From positions 62,001 through 126,000 of the forward strand of contig CAYGPG010000001.1 in assembly GCA_964351905.1 (NCBI GenBank): DNA of 64,000 bases. The letters run 5' to 3'. The translations under genes and the position numbers were made by a program. Source of the DNA: GCA-2708415 sp964351905 (GTDB lineage Bacteria > Pseudomonadota > Alphaproteobacteria > Micavibrionales > Micavibrionaceae). Shown one piece after another: positions 42,521 through 51,891 of the stretch; position 1 is the first letter of the stretch; each line of letters opens with the position of its first letter. Below the pieces are notes generated by a model. That model had not been told where the DNA came from, ran no database searches, and was given only the letters and a program-made list of their open reading frames with translations.

Positions 42521-43678
42521 ATGCTCTTTTTTTTATATGATCGCTATATTTTAAAAAACCTTGTGCCCACAACGATTTTTATTGCCATTACGTTGGCTGC
42601 AATTATTCTTTTAACGCAATCTTTAAAATTCCTTGAGTTGATTATTGAATCGGGCGCTTCGAGTGCTTCGTTTTGGGTTTTAAGTTTTTTGGCGCTCCCA
42701 AGATTTTTCGAAGTTATTTTGCCAATAGCATTAATGATTTCAGTTGTCTTTGTTTATAACCGATTATCATCAGATAGTGAGATTGTGGTTATGCGCGCAG
42801 CGGGATCTTCACCTATGCGTTTGGCAAGACCTGCTCTCATTTTTGCTGTGATTGTAACAATGTTACTTATGTTTATTACGACTTGGCTAGCGCCAACTTC
42901 TTTATCAAGTATGGTAAAGATGCGTCAAGTTATTAAAGCGCAATATTCTACATTATTATTTCGTGAAGGGATTTTTAATGAAATTGGAAAAGACCTCACT
43001 GTTTATATTGCGAATAGAACGCCACAAGGTGAATTAGAAGGGCTTTTAATTCACGATACACGCGATAGTAGAGCGCCACCTGTGACAATTATTGCAAAAC
43101 GTGGTGTGATTGTAGCCACGGATGAAGGGCAGCAAGTTATTGTTTATGACGGCTCGAGGCAGGATTTTAATCAAAGAACAAGTGCGCTTAATCGGTTAAA
43201 TTTTGAGCGTTACACAATTGATTTACCGGAGTCTGGTGCTGTCCGAAAACGTCCTAAAGATTCAGATGAGCGGACATTGTGGGAATTGATGAATCCAAAC
43301 ATGGATAAATCTTATGACGTTAGTAATCTTGATAAATTTCAAACAGAAATACACCGGCGAATTGTTGGGCCTTTCTTGGCAATCGCCTTTACATCACTCG
43401 CGCTTTGTTTTTTATTGCTCGGCCAAGTCAATAGAAGGGGGCAGGCAAAACGTGTTTTTGCAACGATTGTCTTTGTAATCGTAACGCAAGGCTTATATTT
43501 AGCGTCTTTTAATTTAGCAACTCAGAGTATTTTTGGCCTCGTTTTTATGTATTCTATTGTCTTTCTGCCTATTATTATTTCCTTATTTTTACTCAGTCGC
43601 TGGGGGGAAGTTCTTCGCCATAAATATTTTTTCAAACGCCAAAAATCTACGACAATGATTGAGGAAAGCGCATCATGA
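42521..43678 (+). CDS. lptF: LPS export permease LptF
   Basis: Transmembrane subunit of the LptB2FG transporter. 385 residues with six membrane segments (three near 10-120, three near 290-370) around a periplasmic beta-jellyroll (about 130-270; LFREGIFNEIGKDLTVYI, GVIVATDEGQQVIVYDGSRQ). Its stop overlaps the lptG start by 4 bases, as is usual for this pair. Confidence 0.94.
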   Translation: MLFFLYDRYILKNLVPTTIFIAITLAAIILLTQSLKFLELIIESGASSASFWVLSFLALPRFFEVILPIALMISVVFVYNRLSSDSEIVVMRAAGSSPMRLARPALIFAVIVTMLLMFITTWLAPTSLSSMVKMRQVIKAQYSTLLFREGIFNEIGKDLTVYIANRTPQGELEGLLIHDTRDSRAPPVTIIAKRGVIVATDEGQQVIVYDGSRQDFNQRTSALNRLNFERYTIDLPESGAVRKRPKDSDERTLWELMNPNMDKSYDVSNLDKFQTEIHRRIVGPFLAIAFTSLALCFLLLGQVNRRGQAKRVFATIVFVIVTQGLYLASFNLATQSIFGLVFMYSIVFLPIIISLFLLSRWGEVLRHKYFFKRQKSTTMIEESAS

Positions 43679-44775
43679 AAAAATTCTTTCCACTTACCCT
43701 TAGTTTATATTTGATACGTGTTTATGCCCTTAATTTCTTGATGATTTTGATGGGATTATTAGCCGTCATCTATCTTTTTGATACGGTTGAATTGTTAAGG
43801 CGAGCGGGTAATAGAGACGGCGTACCGTTGCCAATTATTTTAACCATGGGGTTATTTAAACTACCAGAAGTGGGGCAATTGGTTTTTCCTTTTGCGGTAC
43901 TGTTTAGCGGTATGCTTACCTTTTGGCAGCTAACGCGTCGGCATGAATTAGTTATTGTACGTTCCGCTGGATTATCTGTTTGGCAATTTATTATGCCTAT
44001 CCTGCTGACAGCTTTTTGCATTGGGCTTATAAAAATTATGATGGTTAATCCTTTAAGTGCTTTTATGATTAGCCGTTATGAGAATTTAGAAAACGAATAT
44101 TTAGATAACGATGATAGTTTGATTAGCCTCTCTGATCAGGGGTTATGGCTGAGGCAAAAAAATGAAAATGGCATGGCTATATTGCATGCTGATAACATCA
44201 AAATGCCTGAATGGGATTTACAAAATATTTTGGTCTTCTTCTTTGATCAGGATAATAGTTTTTTAAGGCGTATTGATGCTCAAACTGCAACCTTAGATGC
44301 GGGTATATGGACATTTAATGATGCGGTTATTAATGCCCCACAACAGCTTCCCGATAAGGTCAATTTGGTCACGTTGGAAACCAGTCTGACAATTGGGGAA
44401 TTAGAAAGTAGCTTTGCTTCGCCTGAAACTATTTCATTTTGGAATTTGCCAAATTATATAAAAATATTGGAAGAAACAGGGTTTAATGCCATATCATTAA
44501 AAATCCACTATCATGATTTATTGGCTCAACCTCTTTTATTTGTCGCGATGATTCTGTTGGCCGCGGCCGTGTCGTTAAGACCACCTAGATTGCGTGGCAC
44601 GTCTGTTTTAATCATTTCGGGTGTTGCCTTAGGATTCTTTGTCTTTTTTGCATCAAGCTTCCTGCAGGCTTTAGGAGGATCACAACAAATTCCTATTTTT
44701 GTTGCTGCATGGTTCCCTGCTGTTATTAGTCTTGTTCTTGGAATAAGCGCCTTAATGGCTTTAGAAGATGGATAA
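43675..44775 (+). CDS. lptG: LPS export permease LptG
   Basis: Partner of LptF. 366 residues with the same six-segment layout and a periplasmic jellyroll (about 125-255). Typical segments: LPIILTMGLFKLPEVGQLVFPFAVLFSGML and ARRHELVIVRSAGLSVW-like TRRHELVIVRSAGLS coupling helix that docks LptB. Translationally coupled to lptF. Confidence 0.94.
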   Translation: MKKFFPLTLSLYLIRVYALNFLMILMGLLAVIYLFDTVELLRRAGNRDGVPLPIILTMGLFKLPEVGQLVFPFAVLFSGMLTFWQLTRRHELVIVRSAGLSVWQFIMPILLTAFCIGLIKIMMVNPLSAFMISRYENLENEYLDNDDSLISLSDQGLWLRQKNENGMAILHADNIKMPEWDLQNILVFFFDQDNSFLRRIDAQTATLDAGIWTFNDAVINAPQQLPDKVNLVTLETSLTIGELESSFASPETISFWNLPNYIKILEETGFNAISLKIHYHDLLAQPLLFVAMILLAAAVSLRPPRLRGTSVLIISGVALGFFVFFASSFLQALGGSQQIPIFVAAWFPAVISLVLGISALMALEDG

Positions 44776-44945
44776 ATGACATAATAATAAAGCCAGAGAC
44801 ATTTTTTATTGATTTTTCAACGAATAACTGTAGATTTTCCTTTAATTAATTATTCTTACGGCAAATATTTAGATAAAATAATAGAAAAGTAAGATTTGCG
44901 AATATTGTTTTAAAACAATATTTTATTTTTAAGCGCGGGGCGATT

Positions 44946-45704
44946 ATGAATTTCAAAGTTAAAACTAAAAATGGCTTAATAAAAAGCCTTCTTCTTTTAT
45001 CCGTTATTGGTCTAAGTGCCTGCGCTAACAAAGCTGATACAAGTGAGTTAGCTATAAACGACCCGTTAGAAAATATTAACCGCACGACTTTAAAAATTAA
45101 TGATGCGGCCGATAAAGCTGTCCTCCTTCCTATTGCAAAAGGTTACCGTACGGTTACGCCTGAGGCAGGACGCATTGTTGTTAGAAATTTTCTGCGTAAT
45201 TTAAATAGCCCTGTTGTGATTGGGAATCAGTTACTTCAGGGAGATTTAAAAGGTGCTGGAAATGCTACAGCACGCGTTATTATTAACACACTTGCCGGTT
45301 TTGGCGGAATTTTAGATTTGGCTGAGCAAGGTGGTATTGAACACGAGCCTGAAGATTTTGGTCAGACATTGGCGAAATGGGGTGTCGGTGATGGTATGTA
45401 TGTTGTTTTGCCTCTTTTAGGGCCATCCACTGTACGCGATGCCACAGGGCAGGCTATCGATGGGTTTGCAGATCCTTTACGCCTATATTTGTTCAACACA
45501 GATCAGGAGCATTTACAATATCAGCGCACTGCTATGACGGTTGTGTCTCAGCGTGAAGAACTAATAGAGGTTATTGATGACCTTCGCCGTAATTCTTTTG
45601 ACTACTATGCTGCAATTCGAAGTGCTTATTACCAGCGTCGACAAGCCCTTATTAACGACAGTAAGCAAGGTAGTGCGGAAATCCCTGATTATGATGATTT
45701 TTAA
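44946..45704 (+). CDS. mlaA: Phospholipid-binding lipoprotein MlaA (VacJ)
   Basis: Outer-membrane lipoprotein that extracts misplaced phospholipids from the outer leaflet and hands them to MlaC. 252 residues; lipobox GLSAC at about 22-26, DPLENINRTTLKIND, NFLRNLNSPVVIGNQLLQGD, EDFGQTLAKWGVGDGMYVVLPLLGPS, all family hallmarks. A 79-base gap separates it from mlaC. Confidence 0.95.
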   Translation: MNFKVKTKNGLIKSLLLLSVIGLSACANKADTSELAINDPLENINRTTLKINDAADKAVLLPIAKGYRTVTPEAGRIVVRNFLRNLNSPVVIGNQLLQGDLKGAGNATARVIINTLAGFGGILDLAEQGGIEHEPEDFGQTLAKWGVGDGMYVVLPLLGPSTVRDATGQAIDGFADPLRLYLFNTDQEHLQYQRTAMTVVSQREELIEVIDDLRRNSFDYYAAIRSAYYQRRQALINDSKQGSAEIPDYDDF

Positions 45705-45783
45705 GCCTAAATTAAATAAGCCTTTATTTTGCTTTAGATTTGTCATTATTTAATAAGATAATAATAAAAACAGGGATTATATT

Positions 45784-46455
45784 ATGCGTTTACTATTAAA
45801 ATCTAAGCTCATTATTACAAGTGTTGCTTTTATAACAGCTCTTATTGCAAATTATAGTAATGCCAACGCTGTTCAAATTACTTCTTTTCAGAACGTAAGT
45901 ACGAAAAATATTTTACTGCAGAATATAAGCTTTACGCCCGCAGAAGAGGAAGCAAGCCTTTTTGTGTCAAAGATGGGCGACGATGCTCTTTCTTTTTTAT
46001 CAAATTCTTCTTACTCACAAACACAAAAAGAAAATGCGTTTAGAGAGCTTCTTCTTCGTAATTTTGATATGCAGACTATTGGCCGTTTTGCGCTTGGTAA
46101 AAATTGGCACAATGCAACAAAAGAACAACAGAGCGAATATTTAGAATTGTTTGAAGATATGGTTGTGCGTGTTTATGCCTCACGTTTTAATGAATATAAG
46201 GGTGAAAGTTTTAAAGTGGATGCAGCGCGTGCGAGCGGTAAAAAAGACGTTATTGTCACTTCTTATATCGTGCCAAGTTCTGGATCTAAAGTTCAAGTTG
46301 ATTGGCGCGTTCGGAATAAAAATGGTCAAAATAAAATCATCGATGTGATTATTGAAGGTGTCAGTATGTCACTAACACAGCGTTCTGATTTTTCTAGTGT
46401 TATACAGCGTGGTGGTGGAGATTTTGAAGTACTATTATCTCATTTAAGGAAATAA
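45784..46455 (+). CDS. mlaC: Phospholipid-binding periplasmic protein MlaC
   Basis: Periplasmic shuttle between MlaA and the MlaFEDB complex. 223 residues with a signal peptide (about 1-29, ending ANA), then FRELLLRNFDMQTIGRFALG, EYLELFEDMVVRVYASRFNEY and KVQVDWRVRNKNGQNKIIDVIIEGVSMSL, matching the Ttg2D/MlaC fold. The ABC part (mlaFED) is not in the window. Its end is one base from the end of the convergent DotA-like operon. Confidence 0.93.
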   Translation: MRLLLKSKLIITSVAFITALIANYSNANAVQITSFQNVSTKNILLQNISFTPAEEEASLFVSKMGDDALSFLSNSSYSQTQKENAFRELLLRNFDMQTIGRFALGKNWHNATKEQQSEYLELFEDMVVRVYASRFNEYKGESFKVDAARASGKKDVIVTSYIVPSSGSKVQVDWRVRNKNGQNKIIDVIIEGVSMSLTQRSDFSSVIQRGGGDFEVLLSHLRK

Positions 46456-46456
46456 T

Positions 46457-49186
46457 TTACCTTAAAAATTTAATACCTTGATCCATACTTCCTTGTAATC
46501 CAGACCCTAATCCTTGAATACCGCTTCCAGATATTTTCTGTCCTGCAAGCGCGATATATTTAATTAATCCCTCTGCAGGATCTTCTCTGTCATCATTAAA
46601 GGATGATACTTCAGCATTAAACCAACGTAAAATATCGTTTGGAATTTTATCAATGAGTTTAAAACATGCCATTCCGACTAAATAAACAATAATGGCATAT
46701 AATATTGTAAAGAAAAATTCATCAATAGGGCCACGCTGTGCCTGTTTTATTTGCTCTGCACGCATTTGTCTTGCTTGATCGGCGGCTTCTCCATTTGCTG
46801 CTAGTCCTTGCTCAGGCGATAAAAAGCAAGAAATTCCATCTTTTGCTTCGTGACCTGATGCATTAGAAATTGCAATATAGAAGATATCATTTAAGACTTT
46901 TACCATTGCTGTAAAAATTGTGAGGGCAGCTAGTAAGCCAAAAACAATGAGTATCGGGCGTATAAAGATTTCAAAGATAAGGTAATATCCTTTGATTGCG
47001 GCATCACCAGGTATCCCATCACCATCTATGCGTAAATGTGCCAGGGCCCATAATGGCACAGCGACCATGGCTTCAAAAATTCCTTTGACCCAACCACCAA
47101 CAGCAAAGAAAAAATATAAAAATGGCATAAAGGGTATGATGTAGAACAGAATGAAGCCAACCAAAAGCCCAATGCTGGCGATGGAGCTAAACATGCTTGC
47201 CATGTGTTGTGCAGCACCTCTAAAAGGGTTGGGAATGATAGATCCAATTGTAAATATTCCTGATGCGATATAAGATCGAATAGCGCTTTCAATCATTGTT
47301 TTTCCTGTTGAGGAAAGCTGCGCCAAAGGATGTATATCTGCATTTGCACACATTTTAAACAACCCTTCTGTTCCTAAAAGAATATTAACGGCATCAATAA
47401 AAGTATTGTTTGTTCTAAAATCTTTAGGTTGTTCAGCTGCGCCTTGCCAATAGGCATATACTTGGTTGAGCGCAGATAAAATTTCACTTTCTCCTATAAA
47501 ATTTTCAGATAAAGGAGGCGCTGATTGTAATGCTGCATTTGAAGCATAATTTCCACCCTCAATATTTTTATTTTCAATCTCTATAAGTTCTCTGTATCGC
47601 TCCATGATGATTGGTTGTGATAAGATTCGCGGGGCTTGTTGAATAGCTGAAGCTAAGGCGCCATTTTGTAACGCTATTTTATTGTACCAAATACCGGCGC
47701 CACCCCATCCATAGTCTTTTAATTTTTGATCAACTTGCCATTCGCCTTCAGCAATTTGTGTTTCAACTGCTTGCGTGACAATACCATTTTCACCTCTAAA
47801 AAATTCTTCAATATAATTGAGCCATTGTCTTTGATACTCTTTGTCTGGAAGTGCAGCTTCTAAGTTCCGTGCATCACCGCGCAGTAAATAACGGCTTACA
47901 TAATTTTTTGCATATTCATCTATATTTTGTCCACCTGACCAGGTGTCTTTTACTAAATTATAATAGGCCGTATGTATTAAAGCCGATCCTGGTTCATTAT
48001 AGTCAGTGATCGTATAAGACATTTCACCACATATTGGATAAATAGAACCAGGATAATTAGGGTAAGCTTCTGTGTCTTTTACACCAAATACTACACTAAA
48101 ATCTGATTTTTGTGATTGTGCTGCAATTTCTTGAAAAGTTATGTTTTGCGCTAGAGCTGTTCCATATTTTGATGAGCTTTCTTCTCCTTCGGCTATATCT
48201 TTCTTTTCATACAAAATCCAAGCCTGAATGCCTGTTTCTGATCCGCTTTCACCAGTGTTGATATGATTGGCAGATAATTCATCTGGATTAAAAATTGCTG
48301 TTTGATAAGCTTGTTGGCATGTTTTGGCGATAAGTAAAAACGCTGGTATATGTGTGATATCAGGTGTTGTAGGGTCTGCTATGTTTTTTTCTACTTGTCC
48401 TATTAAGGTTGTTGTAATGTTTTCATTGTAGGTTAGCCAACCGGTTGAAGCTAAACCTGAGCCAAATTTTGCAGCTCCTAACACAATATATTGACCTCCA
48501 TTAATCCCACTAAATATTGGCAGTAAGAGGGCGAAGAAAAGTATAATTCGTATAGGAGCCCAAGCTTTGTTAAAACGTTGGCCAAAAGGAACGCCTGATT
48601 GTGCTGTTTCTGAAACAACGGCAACGACGTAGTAAATAATAATAATTGAGCCAACAACAAGCATACCGTAGCTGTAAAATTCAAAGAGACTATGTAACGC
48701 TTGGTGAACGGCTGCTTCACTATAATCCTTAGAACCAAATAAATCTGGAATGCCAAAAACTAAATCTAACATTCTAAAAGCGATGTCTTCTTGAGGGTTT
48801 GGCGTTGTAAAAAAGCCACTTATTGTTGTGGGAAGTGTTTGTGCTTGCGCTGTTGGAATCAAGAAAGATATAAATAAAACTATAAATTGCGCAAAAAATA
48901 GGAGTAGAGCAATGATAACACTGAAAAATATAATAATTTGATCAATATTTTTTAGGGAGTAATGTATATGATTTGAGGCTTCGTTTAATACTTGTCTAAC
49001 AGTATAAGTGCCTTGAGCTTCTTTTTTTAAAAAACGATGGTTATTAGGAAGAATTCTTACCGTATTGTAAACGATTGCAATAAGGTACGCTAAACTTCCA
49101 AATCCTGATCCCAGTAAGTTTTTCAACCTGGGGTAAATTCCTGGAAGAACAGCAGTCTTTATAATTTTTCCTTTTGATATGGCCAT
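46457..49186 (-). CDS. DotA/TraY-like large membrane protein, paralogue 1 (third in operon)
   Basis: 909 residues. A cytoplasmic-looking start with VLPGIYPRLKNLLGSGF, a long hydrophobic stretch 83-111 ending in TAQAQ (112-116), membrane segments near 172-193 and 213-230 around the motif ETAQSGVPFGQRFNKAWAPIR, a large soluble region (about 240-650) with GWGGAGIWYNKIA and a conserved Cys pair (KTCQQ, YPICGE), and a C-terminal membrane cluster (about 660-700, 735-760, 820-845) with GGWVKGIFEAMVAVPLWALA. Layout and motifs resemble DotA/TraY, the polytopic proteins of type IVB secretion and I-type conjugation. The function here is inferred. Eight bases separate it from the upstream paralogue. Confidence 0.75.
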   Translation of the reverse strand: MAISKGKIIKTAVLPGIYPRLKNLLGSGFGSLAYLIAIVYNTVRILPNNHRFLKKEAQGTYTVRQVLNEASNHIHYSLKNIDQIIIFFSVIIALLLFFAQFIVLFISFLIPTAQAQTLPTTISGFFTTPNPQEDIAFRMLDLVFGIPDLFGSKDYSEAAVHQALHSLFEFYSYGMLVVGSIIIIYYVVAVVSETAQSGVPFGQRFNKAWAPIRIILFFALLLPIFSGINGGQYIVLGAAKFGSGLASTGWLTYNENITTTLIGQVEKNIADPTTPDITHIPAFLLIAKTCQQAYQTAIFNPDELSANHINTGESGSETGIQAWILYEKKDIAEGEESSSKYGTALAQNITFQEIAAQSQKSDFSVVFGVKDTEAYPNYPGSIYPICGEMSYTITDYNEPGSALIHTAYYNLVKDTWSGGQNIDEYAKNYVSRYLLRGDARNLEAALPDKEYQRQWLNYIEEFFRGENGIVTQAVETQIAEGEWQVDQKLKDYGWGGAGIWYNKIALQNGALASAIQQAPRILSQPIIMERYRELIEIENKNIEGGNYASNAALQSAPPLSENFIGESEILSALNQVYAYWQGAAEQPKDFRTNNTFIDAVNILLGTEGLFKMCANADIHPLAQLSSTGKTMIESAIRSYIASGIFTIGSIIPNPFRGAAQHMASMFSSIASIGLLVGFILFYIIPFMPFLYFFFAVGGWVKGIFEAMVAVPLWALAHLRIDGDGIPGDAAIKGYYLIFEIFIRPILIVFGLLAALTIFTAMVKVLNDIFYIAISNASGHEAKDGISCFLSPEQGLAANGEAADQARQMRAEQIKQAQRGPIDEFFFTILYAIIVYLVGMACFKLIDKIPNDILRWFNAEVSSFNDDREDPAEGLIKYIALAGQKISGSGIQGLGSGLQGSMDQGIKFLR

Positions 49187-49194
49187 ATATTTTT

Positions 49195-51888
49195 TTATGA
49201 ACCTTTATTCTGTGTAAATGCTCCAAGCGTTTTTGATAGGCCATCACCCGCTTGCGATGCAGCTCCTTGAATTTGCCCGCCTATCAATCCGCCACCAACA
49301 GCAATTTTCTGTAATAATCCTTCAGCAGGTTCCCCGGCCTGGTCGTTGAATGTTTGAACACCTTGTCCCATCCAACGTAAAATACTATTAGGAATAAGGT
49401 CAATTAACTTAAACGATGCCATTGCGATTAAGTAAACAAGAATTGCGTAAACTATCGTATAGAAAAATTCATCAATTGGTCCTCTAACATATTCTACTAC
49501 ACCCTCTCTTGCTTGAGCCGCTGCCGCTGCATCTTGTTCTTCATTTCCTGTTCTCTGGAAACAGGCTTCGCCAAGACTAGGGTCGTTCCCAGATATGTTT
49601 GTAATCACAATACCAAAGATATCGTTTAAGACTTTTACCATGGCGCCAAAAATTAAAACTGCTGCGATTAGGCCAAAGACAATGAGGATAGGACGAATAA
49701 ATATTTCAAAAATTAGAAAGTATCCATTAATGGCTCCATCGCCTGGTAAGCCCTGCCCATCTATTCGGATATGCGCCAAAGCCCAGAGCGGTACACCTAC
49801 CATTGCTTCGAAAATACCTTTTATCCATCCGCCGACTGCAAATAGGAAATATAAGAAAGGTAGGAAAGGAATAATATAATAAAGGATGAAGCCAATTAAT
49901 ATTCCAATGCCAGCAAATGACATCGCCATTTTTGAAACAGCCCCTGCTGTTGGTCCGATAACTGGTATCACCGAACCGATAGCTAGTCCTACACCAACGC
50001 CAATATTACGTATGGCCACTTCGACTAAGCCTTTGCCTAATGTTGCTAATTGTGCAAGTGGATGCACATCGGCATTTTTACACATGTCAAAAAGCCCTTG
50101 TGTCCCAAATAAAAGATTAATGACATTCACGAGCGAATTTCCAGTGTCATCTAAACCATCTTTATACCAGTAGTTATGAGCACCACTTAAAGTTTTTGCG
50201 ACGAGGCCTACTTCAGCCTCAGTAAAATCAATTCTTTGCTCTCTTGGTAATTTTGGATTGTAGCAGTCTTTTTCTCTAACAGCTTCGCGTCCCCTTGTAT
50301 TTTGTTTACACACAAATTCCATGGCTGCGGGGTAATTTCGTATTTGTGGGACATTCATTATGGCATTTGTTACGCGCCCATTAATATTAGCGATATCGTT
50401 ATAAAAAATACCAGCGCCGCCCCAACCATACCTTAGATACTCTTCACCATTTTCTTCTCTAAATTGCTCAATTGCTTCTTCAACAGCTTCCGTAATTTTC
50501 GGAAGAAGATATTCTCTCTGTGCCTGTGTGATAGAATTTTTGAGGCTTTCATTTAAAAGGGCGCCGTCTTCACTTCCAACATTCGCCTCTACAAATTGAG
50601 CGATGGGTTCATCCATTCCTGCAAAATTTGTTGTCCACATTTGGTGAATTAATCTGTAATAAGATTTATTAATTTTATTAACTGGTGAGATTTCGCTAGC
50701 GTGCGGTCCACTATCTTTTATAGGTTCTGGAACAATAATTGATAAATCACCACAGTAAGGGTAGACGTTACCTGTTTGCTTTGCGTACTCGTCACTATCC
50801 TTTTCGCCAAAACGTATATTGATGGAAGTATAATTTGCATACTCTGCATCTGATTCATAAGTGCCATAAAATTGTTTAGATGGATCCGGTTCTGTTGGGT
50901 GAATGACATAGGCACGTATATCCCTATGTTCTATATTTTTATATTTTGCTTTCACAACGCCATTTTCTTGTGTCTCACTACTGTAAAGCTCTCTACACGT
51001 TTTTGCTATTGTCATGAAGGCAGCTAAATCCCTTAGATCTGGCAAGTTGGGTTGCGCAATGGGGTCATCTTCTCCCAATGTATTTTCATCATTTAATGTC
51101 TGATAAAATGTATTCCAACCATTTGTTGCAAAATTAGATCCTAGTTTTGCTGCGTAAAGCGTAACCCACTGGCTAGAATTTAGCCCAAAGCTAATTGGTA
51201 TAAGCAAGCCAAAAGCGACAACTAAGCGAATAGGCACCCAAGCATGATTAAATCTTTTTCCAAATGGGGTTCCTGTTTGTGCAGTTTCGGCAAAAACAAC
51301 AAAGATATAATAAATTACAAGAATAGCGCCTAATATAAGAAGACCAATACTGTAAAATTGGAACAATCCGTGTAGGGCTGTATGGAAAGCTGTTTCAGTT
51401 GGTTCTTGTGAATTAAAAAGATTAGGAATTCCAAAAACACTGTCGAGCATTCTAAAGGCAATATCATCGGTTGTATTGGTATTGGTAAAAAATTCACCAA
51501 AACCTGTGGGTGCTTCAGCTTGAGCACGGGCAGGGGAGACAAATATAGCTGTGACGAGCAGTAAAAATTGGATACATAAGATAGCAATCCCTGCAACAAG
51601 CGCAAAATAAATAATGATTTGATCAATATATTTTAATTCAAATCTTAAATTTTTGGATGCTTCTGTTAAGACATCACGGATTGAATAACTACCGTTCGCC
51701 CCTGCTGATAAATATGGATGGTTTGCTGGCAATAAACGAACAGCTTGATAAATCAGCACCATAAAGAAAGCAAGATTTGAAAAACCTTCCTCAAATAGAT
51801 TTTTAATTCGAGGTGTAATTTGAGGTAGAAAAGCGAACTTTAATACATCTTTTCCTGTAATGTGAGAGATGAAAGCAGGTATTAACAT
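49195..51888 (-). CDS. DotA/TraY-like large membrane protein, paralogue 2 (second in operon)
   Basis: 897 residues, same architecture as its neighbours. Start region FLPQITPRIKNLFEEGF, hydrophobic segment about 91-117 ending SPARAQAEA (118-126), ETAQTGTPFGKRFNHAWVPIR near 205-225, soluble region with KTCRELY, YPYCGD, GWGGAGIFYNDIA and CKNADVHPLAQLATLGKG, then GGWIKGIFEAMVGVPLWALAH and EFFYTIVYAILVYLIAMASF near the C terminus. It shares MCxNADxHPLAQL with paralogue 1, so these two are closer to each other than to paralogue 3. The Shine-Dalgarno AAGGGAG lies within the end of the upstream gene, which suggests translational coupling. Confidence 0.75.
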   Translation of the reverse strand: MLIPAFISHITGKDVLKFAFLPQITPRIKNLFEEGFSNLAFFMVLIYQAVRLLPANHPYLSAGANGSYSIRDVLTEASKNLRFELKYIDQIIIYFALVAGIAILCIQFLLLVTAIFVSPARAQAEAPTGFGEFFTNTNTTDDIAFRMLDSVFGIPNLFNSQEPTETAFHTALHGLFQFYSIGLLILGAILVIYYIFVVFAETAQTGTPFGKRFNHAWVPIRLVVAFGLLIPISFGLNSSQWVTLYAAKLGSNFATNGWNTFYQTLNDENTLGEDDPIAQPNLPDLRDLAAFMTIAKTCRELYSSETQENGVVKAKYKNIEHRDIRAYVIHPTEPDPSKQFYGTYESDAEYANYTSINIRFGEKDSDEYAKQTGNVYPYCGDLSIIVPEPIKDSGPHASEISPVNKINKSYYRLIHQMWTTNFAGMDEPIAQFVEANVGSEDGALLNESLKNSITQAQREYLLPKITEAVEEAIEQFREENGEEYLRYGWGGAGIFYNDIANINGRVTNAIMNVPQIRNYPAAMEFVCKQNTRGREAVREKDCYNPKLPREQRIDFTEAEVGLVAKTLSGAHNYWYKDGLDDTGNSLVNVINLLFGTQGLFDMCKNADVHPLAQLATLGKGLVEVAIRNIGVGVGLAIGSVIPVIGPTAGAVSKMAMSFAGIGILIGFILYYIIPFLPFLYFLFAVGGWIKGIFEAMVGVPLWALAHIRIDGQGLPGDGAINGYFLIFEIFIRPILIVFGLIAAVLIFGAMVKVLNDIFGIVITNISGNDPSLGEACFQRTGNEEQDAAAAAQAREGVVEYVRGPIDEFFYTIVYAILVYLIAMASFKLIDLIPNSILRWMGQGVQTFNDQAGEPAEGLLQKIAVGGGLIGGQIQGAASQAGDGLSKTLGAFTQNKGS

Positions 51889-51891
51889 ATT